From contig NZ_SJXJ01000006.1 in the NCBI RefSeq assembly GCF_004337695.1, positions 210,090 through 274,089 of the forward strand: a stretch of DNA of 64,000 nucleotides, in the 5' to 3' direction. The stretch comes from Tenacibaculum sp. M341. GTDB taxonomy: Bacteria; Bacteroidota; Bacteroidia; Flavobacteriales; Flavobacteriaceae. The position numbers were made by a program, and so were the translations under genes. Below the pieces are notes generated by a model. It worked only from the letters and a program-made list of their open reading frames with translations, made no database searches and had not been told where the DNA came from. Below are positions 30,820 to 39,917 of the stretch, in pieces; positions within the stretch are counted from its first letter, which is position 1, and each line of letters starts with the position of its first letter.

Positions 30820-31998
30820 ATGAGTAACGAAGTGTCTAAGCGTTATGCGCAAAGAGGAGTGTCGGCATCTAAAGAAGATGTACACAATGCAATAAAGAAT
30901 ATTGATAAAGGTTTGTTTCCTAAAGCCTTTTGTAAAATTGTTCCTGATTATTTAACTAATGATGAAGATTACTGTTTAATAATGCATGCGGATGGTGCAG
31001 GAACAAAATCATCTTTAGCATATATGTATTGGAAAGAAACAGGTGATGTGTCTGTTTGGAAAGGAATTGCACAAGACGCTTTAATCATGAATATTGATGA
31101 TTTGCTATGTGTAGGTGCTACAGATAATATTATGCTTTCATCTACTATTGGTAGAAATAAAAACTTAATTCCAGGAGAAGTTTTATCGGCTATTATAAAT
31201 GGTACTGAAGAATTGTTAGAAGACTTAAAGAAGTTTGGTGTAACCATTCATTCTACCGGAGGTGAAACTGCAGATGTTGGTGATTTAGTTCGTACGATAA
31301 TTGTAGACTCTACAGTTACTGCACGTATGAAAAGAAAGGATGTAATTGACAATGCAAACATTAAAGCTGGTGATGTTATTGTGGGATTAGAATCTTTCGG
31401 ACAAGCATCTTATGAAACAGCATATAATGGAGGAATGGGGAGTAATGGATTAACATCTGCTCGTCATGATGTTTTCAATAATTACTTAGCTGAAAAATAT
31501 CCAGAAAGTTTTGATGCTTCTGTGCCAGCTGATTTAGTGTATTCAGGAAATGTAAAGTTGACAGATAGTGTTGAAAATTCTCCCATTGATGCAGGTAAAT
31601 TAGTGTTATCTCCAACAAGAACATATGCGCCAATTATCAAAGAAATTTTATCAAAGTACAATTCAGATGATGTGCATGGAATGATTCATTGTTCTGGAGG
31701 TGCGCAAACAAAAATTTTACATTTTGTAGATAATTTACATATTGTAAAAGATAATATGTTTGAAATTCCACCATTATTTAAATTGATTCAAGAGCAATCA
31801 AAAACTGATTGGAAAGAAATGTACCAAGTATTTAATTGTGGTCATAGAATGGAATTATATGTTTCACCAGAGGTTGCAGAAGATATTATTTCAATTTCAA
31901 AATCATTTAATGTAGCTGCAAAAATAATTGGTAAGGTAGAAGCTTCTGATACTAAAAAGTTAACTATTAAAAGTGAGTACGGAGTTTTCGAATACTAA
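30820..31998 (+). CDS. purM: Phosphoribosylformylglycinamidine cyclo-ligase (AIR synthetase)
   Basis: A 392-residue PurM-family protein, longer than the usual 340-350 because of the Bacteroidota-specific insertions. Motifs: MHADGAGTKSSLAY, AQDALIMNIDDLLCVGA (metal-binding Asp pair), STGGETADVGDLVRTI, GLESFGQASYETAYNGGMGSNGLT (as two parts), LSPTRTYAPIIKEIL and IHCSGGAQTKIL. It carries out the ATP-dependent ring closure of FGAM to AIR in purine synthesis. Own consensus promoter upstream and terminator at 32026-32060. Confidence 0.93.
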   Translation: MSNEVSKRYAQRGVSASKEDVHNAIKNIDKGLFPKAFCKIVPDYLTNDEDYCLIMHADGAGTKSSLAYMYWKETGDVSVWKGIAQDALIMNIDDLLCVGATDNIMLSSTIGRNKNLIPGEVLSAIINGTEELLEDLKKFGVTIHSTGGETADVGDLVRTIIVDSTVTARMKRKDVIDNANIKAGDVIVGLESFGQASYETAYNGGMGSNGLTSARHDVFNNYLAEKYPESFDASVPADLVYSGNVKLTDSVENSPIDAGKLVLSPTRTYAPIIKEILSKYNSDDVHGMIHCSGGAQTKILHFVDNLHIVKDNMFEIPPLFKLIQEQSKTDWKEMYQVFNCGHRMELYVSPEVAEDIISISKSFNVAAKIIGKVEASDTKKLTIKSEYGVFEY

Positions 31999-32025
31999 AA
32001 TTTAGAAAATATACTTTATAAGAAG

Positions 32026-32060
32026 CAGTCTACTTGAAATAAGTAGGCTGTTTTTATTTT
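32026..32060 (+). terminator. Terminator of purM
   Basis: Stem CAGTCTACTT / AAGTAGGCTG (one G-T), 5-nt loop, T-rich tail. Confidence 0.85.
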
Positions 32061-32137
32061 AATTCGTTTGTTGTTTTTTCTAAAAGAATGAAGTAGGTTT
32101 TTCTCTAAAATATGTTTACAACTTATGTATTCTAAGG

Positions 32138-32168
32138 TTGATTTCATAATTTTAAAGTGATAATTTTG
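32138..32168 (+). promoter_or_regulatory. Promoter of the restriction-modification cassette
   Basis: TTG (32138-32140), 20-bp spacer, TAATTTTG (32161-32168), exact consensus. Transcription would start about 32174, immediately at the first ATG. Confidence 0.65.
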
Positions 32169-32182
32169 TCAAAAAATGACAA
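32166..32182. promoter_or_regulatory. Palindromic operator (C-box-like) over the controller start
   Basis: TTGTCA-N5-TGACAA, a perfect inverted repeat covering the end of the -7 box, the expected transcript start and the ATG at 32176. Suited to autorepression by the HTH protein. Confidence 0.55.
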
Positions 32183-32511
32183 CTCTTATGCGTGTAACTT
32201 TTGGAGAGTATATCCGACTTTTACGTAAAGAAAATAAACTTACTTTAATTCAGTTGGCTTCTAAGTTAAATTTAGATTCAGCTAATTTAAGTAAGATAGA
32301 AAACGGAAAGCGTGATTTTGACGAAAGACGCTTACCTATTTTGGCAAATGTATTTAGTTTAGATGTTGCCGAGGTAAGAAATGAGTATGTAACTGATAGA
32401 ATTGGAAAGTATATTTACGAAACAAACTGTACAAAACAATTGTTAAAAGTTGCAGAAGAAAAAGCAGCATATAGAAGAACACTTGATAAATCACATAAAA
32501 AAGAGATATAA
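32176..32511 (+). CDS. XRE-family controller protein of the RM cassette
   Basis: A 111-residue protein with an N-terminal Cro/CI helix-turn-helix ([36 protein letters not shown]) and a short helical tail. The second ATG at 32188 (MRVTFGEY) is an equally possible start and would leave a short leader. It lies 5 bp upstream of the methyltransferase gene, so it probably acts as a C-type controller for the restriction-modification genes, binding the palindrome over its own start. That role is inferred from position. Confidence 0.82.
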   Translation: MTTLMRVTFGEYIRLLRKENKLTLIQLASKLNLDSANLSKIENGKRDFDERRLPILANVFSLDVAEVRNEYVTDRIGKYIYETNCTKQLLKVAEEKAAYRRTLDKSHKKEI

Positions 32512-32516
32512 GAAGT

Positions 32517-33539
32517 ATGAATGTAGTATCGTTTTTTGCTGGAGCAGGAGGACTTGATTTAGGGTTTGAAAAGGCAGGTTTTAATGTGATTTGGGCAAAT
32601 GAGTTTGACAAAGAAATTTGGAAAACTTATGAAATGAATCATCCGAATACAATATTAGATAGAAGAAGCATTGTAAATGTACCAGCAGATGAAGTTCCAG
32701 ATTGTGATGGAATTATTGGTGGACCTCCTTGCCAAAGCTGGAGTGAAGCTGGTGCCGCAAGAGGAATTAAAGATAAAAGAGGACAGCTGTTTTACGATTT
32801 TATTAGAATTTTAGAAGCAAAACAACCAAAGTTCTTTTTAGCAGAGAATGTAAGTGGTATGCTTATTAATAAACACAGTGAAGCTTTAGAAGGAATTAAA
32901 GAGCTTTTTAGAAATGCAGGTGTTGGTTATGAACTTTCGTTCCAAATGTTAAATGCTTCTGATTATAATGTGCCTCAAGATAGGAAAAGGGTGTTTTTTA
33001 TAGGGATTAGAAAAGATCTGAATTTTACATATCAATTTCCGACAGAAACTTTTCCTAAAATAACATTAGAAACGGCTATTTCAGATTTAAAAGAAGGAGT
33101 TTTACCAGCTTTAGAATTCAATAAAACAAACGGTAATGATTGTGTAATTCCGAATCATGAGTATATGACAGGAAGTTTTTCTTCAATTTACATGTCGAGA
33201 AACCGTGTTAGAAGTTGGGATCAACAGTCTTTTACTATTCAAGCAGGTGGTAGACATGCACCTATTCATCCGCAGGCACCTAAAATGGAGTTAGTAGAAA
33301 AAAATAAAAGAATTTTTGTGCCAGGAAAAGAACATTTATACAGGAGACTAAGTGTTAGGGAATGTGCAAGAATTCAAACTTTTCCTAATGATTTTATTTT
33401 CCATTACGAAAAAATAGCTGCGGGCTATAAAATGATAGGTAATGCCGTGCCAGTTAATTTAGCAAAGTTTTTAGCTGAAAGTATTATGGAGCAAATAAAT
33501 GCAAACAAAGTTTCAGCCAAAAGAGCTATTGCAGTATGA
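32517..33539 (+). CDS. DNA (cytosine-5) methyltransferase, HaeIII/NgoPII-like (GGCC)
   Basis: A 340-residue C5-methyltransferase with all core motifs: [37 protein letters not shown] (catalytic Cys), [44 protein letters not shown] and [15 protein letters not shown]. It follows M.HaeIII closely as I recall that sequence, including KTNGNxCxxPNHEY, [12 protein letters not shown] and [16 protein letters not shown] in the target-recognition region, so the site is probably GGCC. It protects against the adjacent endonuclease. The genes overlap by 4 nt. Confidence 0.93.
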   Translation: MNVVSFFAGAGGLDLGFEKAGFNVIWANEFDKEIWKTYEMNHPNTILDRRSIVNVPADEVPDCDGIIGGPPCQSWSEAGAARGIKDKRGQLFYDFIRILEAKQPKFFLAENVSGMLINKHSEALEGIKELFRNAGVGYELSFQMLNASDYNVPQDRKRVFFIGIRKDLNFTYQFPTETFPKITLETAISDLKEGVLPALEFNKTNGNDCVIPNHEYMTGSFSSIYMSRNRVRSWDQQSFTIQAGGRHAPIHPQAPKMELVEKNKRIFVPGKEHLYRRLSVRECARIQTFPNDFIFHYEKIAAGYKMIGNAVPVNLAKFLAESIMEQINANKVSAKRAIAV

Positions 33540-34379
33540 CCAATATTTTAGAAGCAATATGCAATATTGTACAGCAAAAGAATTTTGAGATAAGAGCAAT
33601 TTATGCTGGAAGAAATAGAGTTAACGGAATGGGAGACGCACTTGAGAGTTATATAAAAGATGCGTTTGCCGGAACTTTTAGCATAACTGATGAGTTGGAG
33701 AAAATGAAAATTTTTACAGAGAAATTTTCGTGGCTTGGTTCTCAAAATAATCCTCCAGATATCATGATAAAAGGAGGAGATGCTATTGAGGTTAAAAAAA
33801 CACAAAGCGCCAATTCTAGTCTAGCTTTAAATAGTAGCTATCCGAAAACAGATGTAAGACATACAAGTCCAATGATAACCAAAGAATGTAGAGAATGTGA
33901 AGATTGGAAAGTAAAAGACTTAATTTATTGCGTTGGGCACACTACAGATACTAGTTTAAAATCGTTATGGATGGTATATGGGAATTCTTATGCGGCAAAC
34001 CATGAAACGTATCAAAGAATCAAAACAACAATCTCAGAAGGTATAAAAACAATTCCAGATGTTGTTTTTTCTGAAACAAAAGAACTAGGAAGAGTAAATC
34101 AAGTAGATCCTTTAGGAATAACAAATCTTAGAATTCGAGGAATGTGGCAAATTGAAAACCCTAGAAAGGTTTTTAAATATTTACATGAACCTAACAGGAA
34201 AAGAGTTTGAGTTGGTTTGTATTATTCCTACAGAAAAGTATCATAGTTTTCCGAAAGAAAGTATCGCAAAAATCGAAGCGATTAACGAAGATGGTTTTTC
34301 AATGGAAGAGAAACCAATAAAAGATCCTAATAATTCAGCTAAATTAATTGATTGCAAGCTGATAAAGTTTTGCATTTAA
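33536..34379 (+). pseudogene. NgoPII-type GGCC restriction endonuclease, frameshifted
   Basis: The first frame (33536-34210, 224 residues) starts like NgoPII-family endonucleases and contains PDIMIKGGDAIEVKKTQS, the D-x-ExK catalytic core, and CVGHTTD. It stops at 34210 right after MWQIENPRKVFKYLHEPNRK. The next frame continues at once with EFELVCIIPTEKYHSFPKES and ends with KDPNNSAKLIDCKLIKF at 34379. Removing one A from the A-run near 34199-34202 joins them into about 280 residues, close to the known family length. So the gene is either inactivated, makes a truncated enzyme, or carries an assembly error. Catalytic residues lie before the break. Confidence 0.75.
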
Positions 34380-34410
34380 AAATTAATAAACACCAATTTT
34401 ACCTTTAGAT

Positions 34411-35772
34411 ATGGCTAAAACCAAAACAACTTTTTTTTGTCAGAATTGTGGTACACAGCATGCACAATGGACAGGGCAATGTAATGTGTGTAAACAATGG
34501 AATACAATTGTAGAAGAAGTAATTCAGAAAGAAGAAAAGAGAAATTGGAAAACACCGTCAAATACCGAGAAAAAAGTATCTAGACCTTTAAGAGTTCAAG
34601 AAATAGAATTTAATGCAGAGGAACGAGTTGTAACCAGAAATAAAGAGTTAGATAATGTTTTAGGAGGTGGATTGGTAAAAGGTTCTGTTGTGTTGTTAGG
34701 AGGAGAACCAGGTGTAGGTAAATCAACCTTATTATTGCAAGTTGCTTTGCAAATTACTCAAAAGGTATTATATGTTTCTGGTGAAGAGAGTCAATCTCAA
34801 ATTAAAATGAGAGCAGAACGTTTAGATAATGCAAATTCAGATTGTTTGATTTTGACAGAAACGAATACGCAACGCATTTTTAAAAGTATAGAGGAAGTTC
34901 AGCCAGATGTTTTAGTAATTGATTCTATTCAAACTTTACATACAAATTCTATTGAAGCTTCGCCTGGAAGTATTTCTCAGATTAGAGAAACGTCTGCTGA
35001 GTTGATAAAATTTGCAAAAGAAACCAGTACTCCTGTTTTACTGATTGGTCATATAAACAAAGAAGGGCATATTGCTGGACCAAAGATTTTAGAACATATG
35101 GTAGATGTGGTGTTACAGTTTGAAGGAGATAGAAATCATACCTATAGAATTTTACGTGCACAGAAAAACAGATTTGGTTCTACAGCCGAGTTAGGTATTT
35201 ACGAAATGTTATCTGATGGGTTGCGAGAAGTTACCAATCCTTCAGAAATTTTAATATCAAAAAAAGATACAGATTTAAGTGGAACAGCCATTGCATCTAC
35301 TTTAGAAGGAGTTCGTCCTTTAATGATTGAAATTCAGGCATTGGTTAGTACTGCAGTTTATGGTACACCACAACGTTCTACAACTGGATATAATCTGAAA
35401 CGATTAAATATGATTTTAGCAGTTTTAGAGAAGCGAGCAGGTTTTAAGTTAGGTGCAAAAGATGTGTTTTTAAATATTACTGGAGGTATAAATATTGATG
35501 ATCCAGCAATTGATTTAGCGGTGGTTGCGGCTATTTTATCATCAAATCAAGATATGGCAATTAATCCGAATGTATGTTTTGCAGCAGAGGTTGGTTTGGC
35601 AGGAGAGATTCGTCCAGTATCAAAAATAGATCAGCGAATTGTAGAAGCTGAAAAGTTAGGGTATAAAACATTTGTAACGTCTAAATACAATAAAATAACC
35701 TCTAAGAATCATTCCATACGAGTGTTGCTTGTTGGTAAAATAGAAGAGGCTTTTGCTACTTTGTTCGCTTAA
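34411..35772 (+). CDS. radA: DNA repair protein RadA
   Basis: A 453-residue RecA-like ATPase. N-terminal C4 zinc finger (FFCQNCGTQHAQW, CNVCKQW), Walker A GGEPGVGKSTLL, Walker B VLVIDSIQT, the RadA signature KNRFGSTAELG, and a C-terminal Lon-like domain (FLNITGGINIDDPAIDLAV, EVGLAGEIRPVSKIDQRI). It is a branch-migration helicase in recombination and repair. Length and motifs are complete. The gene ends 4 nt into the convergent DUF1501 gene. Confidence 0.96.
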   Translation: MAKTKTTFFCQNCGTQHAQWTGQCNVCKQWNTIVEEVIQKEEKRNWKTPSNTEKKVSRPLRVQEIEFNAEERVVTRNKELDNVLGGGLVKGSVVLLGGEPGVGKSTLLLQVALQITQKVLYVSGEESQSQIKMRAERLDNANSDCLILTETNTQRIFKSIEEVQPDVLVIDSIQTLHTNSIEASPGSISQIRETSAELIKFAKETSTPVLLIGHINKEGHIAGPKILEHMVDVVLQFEGDRNHTYRILRAQKNRFGSTAELGIYEMLSDGLREVTNPSEILISKKDTDLSGTAIASTLEGVRPLMIEIQALVSTAVYGTPQRSTTGYNLKRLNMILAVLEKRAGFKLGAKDVFLNITGGINIDDPAIDLAVVAAILSSNQDMAINPNVCFAAEVGLAGEIRPVSKIDQRIVEAEKLGYKTFVTSKYNKITSKNHSIRVLLVGKIEEAFATLFA

Positions 35773-36959
35773 ATAAAGTTTAATGTTGAAAATTGATTGT
35801 TGAGAATTTTAGCATTGTCTATTTGTAGCCACTTGTCTAAAATGGTTGCATATACTTCTCTAAAATCAATTGTAAATTTTAAATCACCATTACTATCTAA
35901 GTTTTGTAAGTTAGGTAGCGGATTGTATAAGCCTGCTTTTTTTAAGTTTTTTCCAATAATAAAAACATTATTAGCGGTTCCATGATCTGTACCTCTAGAA
36001 CCATTTTGTTTTACGCGTCTACCGAATTCAGAAAACGTAAAAATCAAAGTATCGTCTAAAGCGTTATTGTTTTGTAAATCGTTTACAAAAACATTCATGC
36101 TTTCAGCATATGTTTCTAGTAATTTAGCTTGCCTGTTTTGTTGATTCGCATGTGTATCAAAACCACTTAAAGCAGCGTAATATACCTCAGTTTCTAGTCC
36201 AGAAGTGATGAATTCAGAAATGGTTTTTAATTGTTTACCAAAAATGTTTTTTGGATAATTAGCCTTTGATGAAGTTGTTTTACTTTTTTCATAAATATAA
36301 TTAGCAGACGATCTAGCATTTATCATTGTATTGTATAGATAACCTAAATTATGCTCATCTAAATGAGTGTTTTTGGCTTGTAGTAATTTATCGAAAAAAG
36401 GTTGTTTTAATAATTTATAAAAAAGATTAGGGTTTGTAATTGCTAAACCATTTTGAGATTCTCCTTTTAACATTAATGAAAGACTTTCATCAACTTCAAT
36501 AGCTTTGTATGATTGTGCTTTATTAATATCTAAATATCTTCCAATCCATCCTGTTTGTAAAAATTCATCACTATTACTAGCGGTTTGCCAAATGTCGGTT
36601 GATCTAAAATGAGAGCGATTCGGATTTGGATATCCTACATTGTTTATGATACTAAGATAGCCTTTGTCATAAAGATTTTTTAATGGTTTTAAACTAGGGT
36701 GAAAACCAACTTCGTCGTTTAAATTAAGTAGTTCGTTTTTCGATATCGCTATTTGTTGTCTATTTTGATAATATAAATCGTTTCTAAAAGAAACAACAGT
36801 GTTTAAACCATCATTTCCTCCTTTTAACTGAATAATGATTAGTTTTTTACCGTTAAAACCTTTGATGCTGTTTGTTTCTAATGCTTTTAAAAATTGAGGG
36901 GCTAAAAACATTCCTCCAGTGGCAAGTGATGTTCTTTTTATAAAATTTCTTCTTTTCAT
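35769..36959 (-). CDS. DUF1501 family protein, Tat-exported
   Basis: A 396-residue protein of the DUF1501 (alkaline-phosphatase-like, sulfatase superfamily) group. The N-terminus MKRRNFIKRTSLATGG is a twin-arginine signal. Family segments: KKLIIIQLKGGNDGLNTVV, FHPSLKPLKNLYDKG, RSHFRSTDIWQTAS, TGWIGRYLD, LSGFDTHANQQ, TLIFTFSEFGRRVKQNGSRG and DHGTANNVFIIG. Substrate unknown. Starts 10 bp after the DUF1800 gene; the DUF1800-DUF1501 pair is a widespread operon. Confidence 0.92.
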   Translation of the reverse strand: MKRRNFIKRTSLATGGMFLAPQFLKALETNSIKGFNGKKLIIIQLKGGNDGLNTVVSFRNDLYYQNRQQIAISKNELLNLNDEVGFHPSLKPLKNLYDKGYLSIINNVGYPNPNRSHFRSTDIWQTASNSDEFLQTGWIGRYLDINKAQSYKAIEVDESLSLMLKGESQNGLAITNPNLFYKLLKQPFFDKLLQAKNTHLDEHNLGYLYNTMINARSSANYIYEKSKTTSSKANYPKNIFGKQLKTISEFITSGLETEVYYAALSGFDTHANQQNRQAKLLETYAESMNVFVNDLQNNNALDDTLIFTFSEFGRRVKQNGSRGTDHGTANNVFIIGKNLKKAGLYNPLPNLQNLDSNGDLKFTIDFREVYATILDKWLQIDNAKILNNQFSTLNFI

Positions 36960-36969
36960 CTTATATGTT

Positions 36970-38364
36970 TTAACAGAGTTGGAATTCAGGTAAAGAAAGT
37001 AATTGTATGCAAAAATCCTTTTTAGAAGAATTTTGAAGTTCGTTTAATACATTTTTCGCGTTTTCACTTACTGTGCTCGTAATAATGAAACTCAATAACT
37101 CTTTGTTACTAATGTTTTGATAGTTTTTCTCAAAAACAGTCCATTTTGGAATTGTTTTGATGTATGCTCTTTTTCGTAGCTTTTTGTCTTTTAAATTGAC
37201 AACTTCACTTTTAAAATCACCTTTTTCAGAATAATTAATTTCGGCATTATTTAATAATATTGAAGGCAAGCGTAGTCTTGTAATTATGGTATTACTATCA
37301 ATCCAACCTTTTCCCTCTTTCCATCCTGCTACATTTGGTGGATTTAAAAGTGTTTGACCTAAAGTTCTTTGAACCAATAAATGTTGTTTCTTTTTTTCAA
37401 AAGAGAATGGAACGATTTTATGAATACTAGCAAGTAAATCTATTGGAGATTTTATTTTATTGCCTATGTTGTTTGCGTCATAAAACCAATCTGATAGTAA
37501 AACATGTTTTATAACCGTTTCTATATTGTAATTAGGATAAAAAACAGCAACCATTTCATTAACATGATCTTCGTTAATTTGTTCGTTTACAAAATGAGCA
37601 TATAGTTTTTTACAGATAAATTGAGCGCATTGGGTTTGTTTTAGAATAATGTCTATAATGTCGTCTCCGTTAAAATTTCCCTTTTCATTAAAAAAAGATT
37701 TTTCACCTGTATCGTGTTGTCTTTGTTTTAGTTTGAAATCTCCTTTGAAATTATGATTATATCCAGTGAAAGCTCTGGCACTTTCTTTAATATCTCTTTC
37801 TGTATAATTTCCTTGACCTAATGTAAATAACTCCATTAATTCGCGAGCAAAATTTTCATTAGGACTGTTTTTTCTATTTTGTTTATTGTTGAGGTATTTG
37901 AGCATTGAAGATTCTTTGGAAACCAATTTTGTAAAAGTTCTAAAATTCCCTAAAGCCTGTGCTCGTAATAAATTGTTGAATTTTAATATGTGAAGTGTGT
38001 TGTTGTCTTTACAAACAAAATGATTTGCCCAAAACAACGTCATTTTTTCTCTTAAAACCTCTTTAGGGTTAAATATTCTGTTTAACCATATTTTATTTAG
38101 TTCCTTAACTTTTTTACGGTTAAGTTTCATTAACTCTTTTTTCCTTTTTTTGTTTTTTAGTGTTGCTTTTGAAACATTGTTTAAAAAGGAAAGGTCTATT
38201 TCTAAAGGAGTAACTTGTTTAGATTCACTAAATAAATCTTCAACTATCTCTTTTTTAGATTTTCTTTTTAATGCATTTAATTCGTTAGGTGTAATACCAA
38301 AACCAATTCTATTGTATAAATGTAAAACATGTGTTGTTTTCATATAATTAAGACCTTTTTGCAT
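36970..38364 (-). CDS. DUF1800 family protein
   Basis: A 464-residue member of the DUF1800 family. Recognisable blocks: HLYNRIGFGITPNELNAL, REKMTLFWANHFVC, NENFARELMELFTLGQGNYTERDIKE (read as two motifs), ARAFTGY, GNFNGDDIIDIIL, CAQFICKKLYAHFVNE and LLNPPNVAGWKEGKGWIDS. ATG 38343 (MKTTHVLHLYNR) is a plausible alternative start that fits homologs better. The function is unknown; it is always paired with DUF1501 as here, and both are probably in the periplasm although no signal peptide is visible in this protein. Confidence 0.9.
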   Translation of the reverse strand: MQKGLNYMKTTHVLHLYNRIGFGITPNELNALKRKSKKEIVEDLFSESKQVTPLEIDLSFLNNVSKATLKNKKRKKELMKLNRKKVKELNKIWLNRIFNPKEVLREKMTLFWANHFVCKDNNTLHILKFNNLLRAQALGNFRTFTKLVSKESSMLKYLNNKQNRKNSPNENFARELMELFTLGQGNYTERDIKESARAFTGYNHNFKGDFKLKQRQHDTGEKSFFNEKGNFNGDDIIDIILKQTQCAQFICKKLYAHFVNEQINEDHVNEMVAVFYPNYNIETVIKHVLLSDWFYDANNIGNKIKSPIDLLASIHKIVPFSFEKKKQHLLVQRTLGQTLLNPPNVAGWKEGKGWIDSNTIITRLRLPSILLNNAEINYSEKGDFKSEVVNLKDKKLRKRAYIKTIPKWTVFEKNYQNISNKELLSFIITSTVSENAKNVLNELQNSSKKDFCIQLLSLPEFQLC

Positions 38365-38385
38365 TTAAAAGGTTTAATATAAAAC

Positions 38386-38415
38386 AAAAAACCGTGCATT
38401 TTGCACGGTTTTTTG
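38386..38415 (-). terminator. Terminator of the DUF4271-hemD operon
   Basis: Stem ACCGTGC / GCACGGT extended by A-T pairs, 5-nt loop, U-tract on both strands. Confidence 0.85.
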
Positions 38416-38438
38416 TTATTTGATTTGGTAAGAAAAAG

Positions 38439-39185
38439 TTATTTCTTATTTACATCTTTAATATACTTTTCTAAAGCCATTGTCATAGATGGAGTTTCTG
38501 GAGTTGGAGCAGCAATGTCTACTCTTAAACCTCTAGATTCAACTGCTTTAATAGTTGAGTTTCCAAATACGGCAATACGTGTATTGTTTTGTTTGAACTC
38601 TGGGAAGTTTTTAAATAAACTGTCAATACCAGAAGGGCTAAAAAACACTAAAACATCGTAAAATACGTTTTCAAGATCAGATAAATCACTTACAACAGTT
38701 CTGTATAATTCAGCTCTTTTCCAGTCAACTTTCAACTTGTCTAATTCATTAGGAATTAGAGGTTTTAACTTGTCTGAACAAGGTAGTAAGAATTTTTCGT
38801 CTTTGTGTTTTTTAATTAATTTGGTTAATTCAGGAAAAGTACGTGTACCAACATAAATTTTACGTTTACGATACACCACATATTTTTGAAGGTAGTATGC
38901 CACAGCTTCAGACTGACAGAAGTATTTCATGTCATCAGGAACCGTAAAACGCATTTCTTCAGCAATTCTGAAAAAGTGATCTACAGCATTTCTACTGGTT
39001 AAAATGATTGCCGAAAAATTGTTTAAATCAATTTTCTGTGTACGTACTTCCTTCGCAGGAATACCTTCTACATGAATAAAAGACCTAAAATCAACTTTTA
39101 CTTTTTGTTTTTCAGCTAAATCAAAATAAGGCGAAGTTTCTGATTTTGGTGCTGGTTGTGATACTAAAATTGTTTTCACTTTCAT
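38439..39185 (-). CDS. hemD: Uroporphyrinogen-III synthase
   Basis: A 248-residue HemD-family protein with two similar alpha/beta lobes: VKTILVSQPAPKSETSPY at the start, FSAIILTSRNAVDHFFRI in the first lobe, and YDVLVFFSPSGIDSLFKNFPEF, IAVFGNSTIKAVESRGLRVDIAA and PSMTMALEKYI in the second. The sequence similarity of this family is low, but these landmarks are characteristic. It closes and inverts ring D of the tetrapyrrole in the cytoplasm. Cotranscribed with DUF4271 (12 bp gap), a conserved Bacteroidota pairing. Confidence 0.88.
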   Translation of the reverse strand: MKVKTILVSQPAPKSETSPYFDLAEKQKVKVDFRSFIHVEGIPAKEVRTQKIDLNNFSAIILTSRNAVDHFFRIAEEMRFTVPDDMKYFCQSEAVAYYLQKYVVYRKRKIYVGTRTFPELTKLIKKHKDEKFLLPCSDKLKPLIPNELDKLKVDWKRAELYRTVVSDLSDLENVFYDVLVFFSPSGIDSLFKNFPEFKQNNTRIAVFGNSTIKAVESRGLRVDIAAPTPETPSMTMALEKYIKDVNKK

Positions 39186-39197
39186 AAAACTTTCTCT

Positions 39198-39833
39198 TTA
39201 AGTCGTTGTTGTTTTATAAATAATTAGCAAAGGAGCTAATTCGAGGGTGCAAAAGTACAAAATAAAATAGAAGAAGTTATTAAAAATCAGCTTTTTGTTG
39301 TTTTTGATGATAAGAATCGCCCTAAAACTCAGTAATAAAATGCTAAAAATGAATAAAATATTGAAGTTGTAATAACAATATTGAGAAAATATTAGTACAG
39401 GAAATAGCCATAATCCCATATTATACAAATATCCTGTTTTTGAAAAGAGAAAATATTTGATTTCTTCGTCAATTGATAAAATTGCAGCTATAGTGATGCT
39501 TAAGAGATATTTTAAAATTACTACACTAAGTAATACTCCTAAAATTATTAAGAATAACGAAATATTAAATTCGTTAGTTTTTGCATAAATAAAAGTGAAT
39601 GCTAATGAGTAGGTAATTACAGAGAATGAGAATAACAAAATGTTAAAAGCTGTAAAAACAGAAGGGTTTTTATCCACTCTTTTTTCAATAAAACCTTGAG
39701 AGAAAAAAGCTAAAGAATACCCTAAAAGTAACTTTGGTTTATATAGTTTCATTAATGCTACTAGCACAAAGGCAACCACAAAAATGAGTGTTATCCAGTC
39801 GTTAGATATAAAAGTTCGTTGAAGAATTTCCAT
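39198..39833 (-). CDS. DUF4271 membrane protein
   Basis: A 211-residue protein with about six transmembrane helices, lacking polar catalytic motifs; matches DUF4271, a Bacteroidota family found upstream of hemD. The frame extends to 39860 (MCYKFLLF), but the -7 box at 39858-39865 places transcription start inside that stretch, so the start is set at ATG 39833 (MEILQRTFISNDW). Function unknown. Confidence 0.82.
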   Translation of the reverse strand: MEILQRTFISNDWITLIFVVAFVLVALMKLYKPKLLLGYSLAFFSQGFIEKRVDKNPSVFTAFNILLFSFSVITYSLAFTFIYAKTNEFNISLFLIILGVLLSVVILKYLLSITIAAILSIDEEIKYFLFSKTGYLYNMGLWLFPVLIFSQYCYYNFNILFIFSILLLSFRAILIIKNNKKLIFNNFFYFILYFCTLELAPLLIIYKTTTT

Positions 39834-39857
39834 TGTAAATAAGAGAAATTTATAACA

Positions 39858-39865
39858 CAAAATTA
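39858..39865 (-). promoter_or_regulatory. -7 box of the DUF4271-hemD operon
   Basis: Minus strand TAATTTTG, exact consensus, back-to-back with the plus-strand box at 39880-39887. Confidence 0.5.
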
Positions 39866-39879
39866 GGAATAAATTAATG

Positions 39880-39887
39880 TATCTTTG
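39880..39887 (+). promoter_or_regulatory. -7 box of the polyprenol-mannose synthase operon
   Basis: TATCTTTG, exact consensus, 30 bp before the ATG at 39918. Confidence 0.55.
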
Positions 39888-39917
39888 CGGTAATTTTTTC
39901 TAAAATTATAAAAAAGA

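Noticed and set aside
34152-34379. Separate 75-residue gene
   Set aside because: Its sequence continues the endonuclease C-terminus and its first residues are the wrong frame of that gene.
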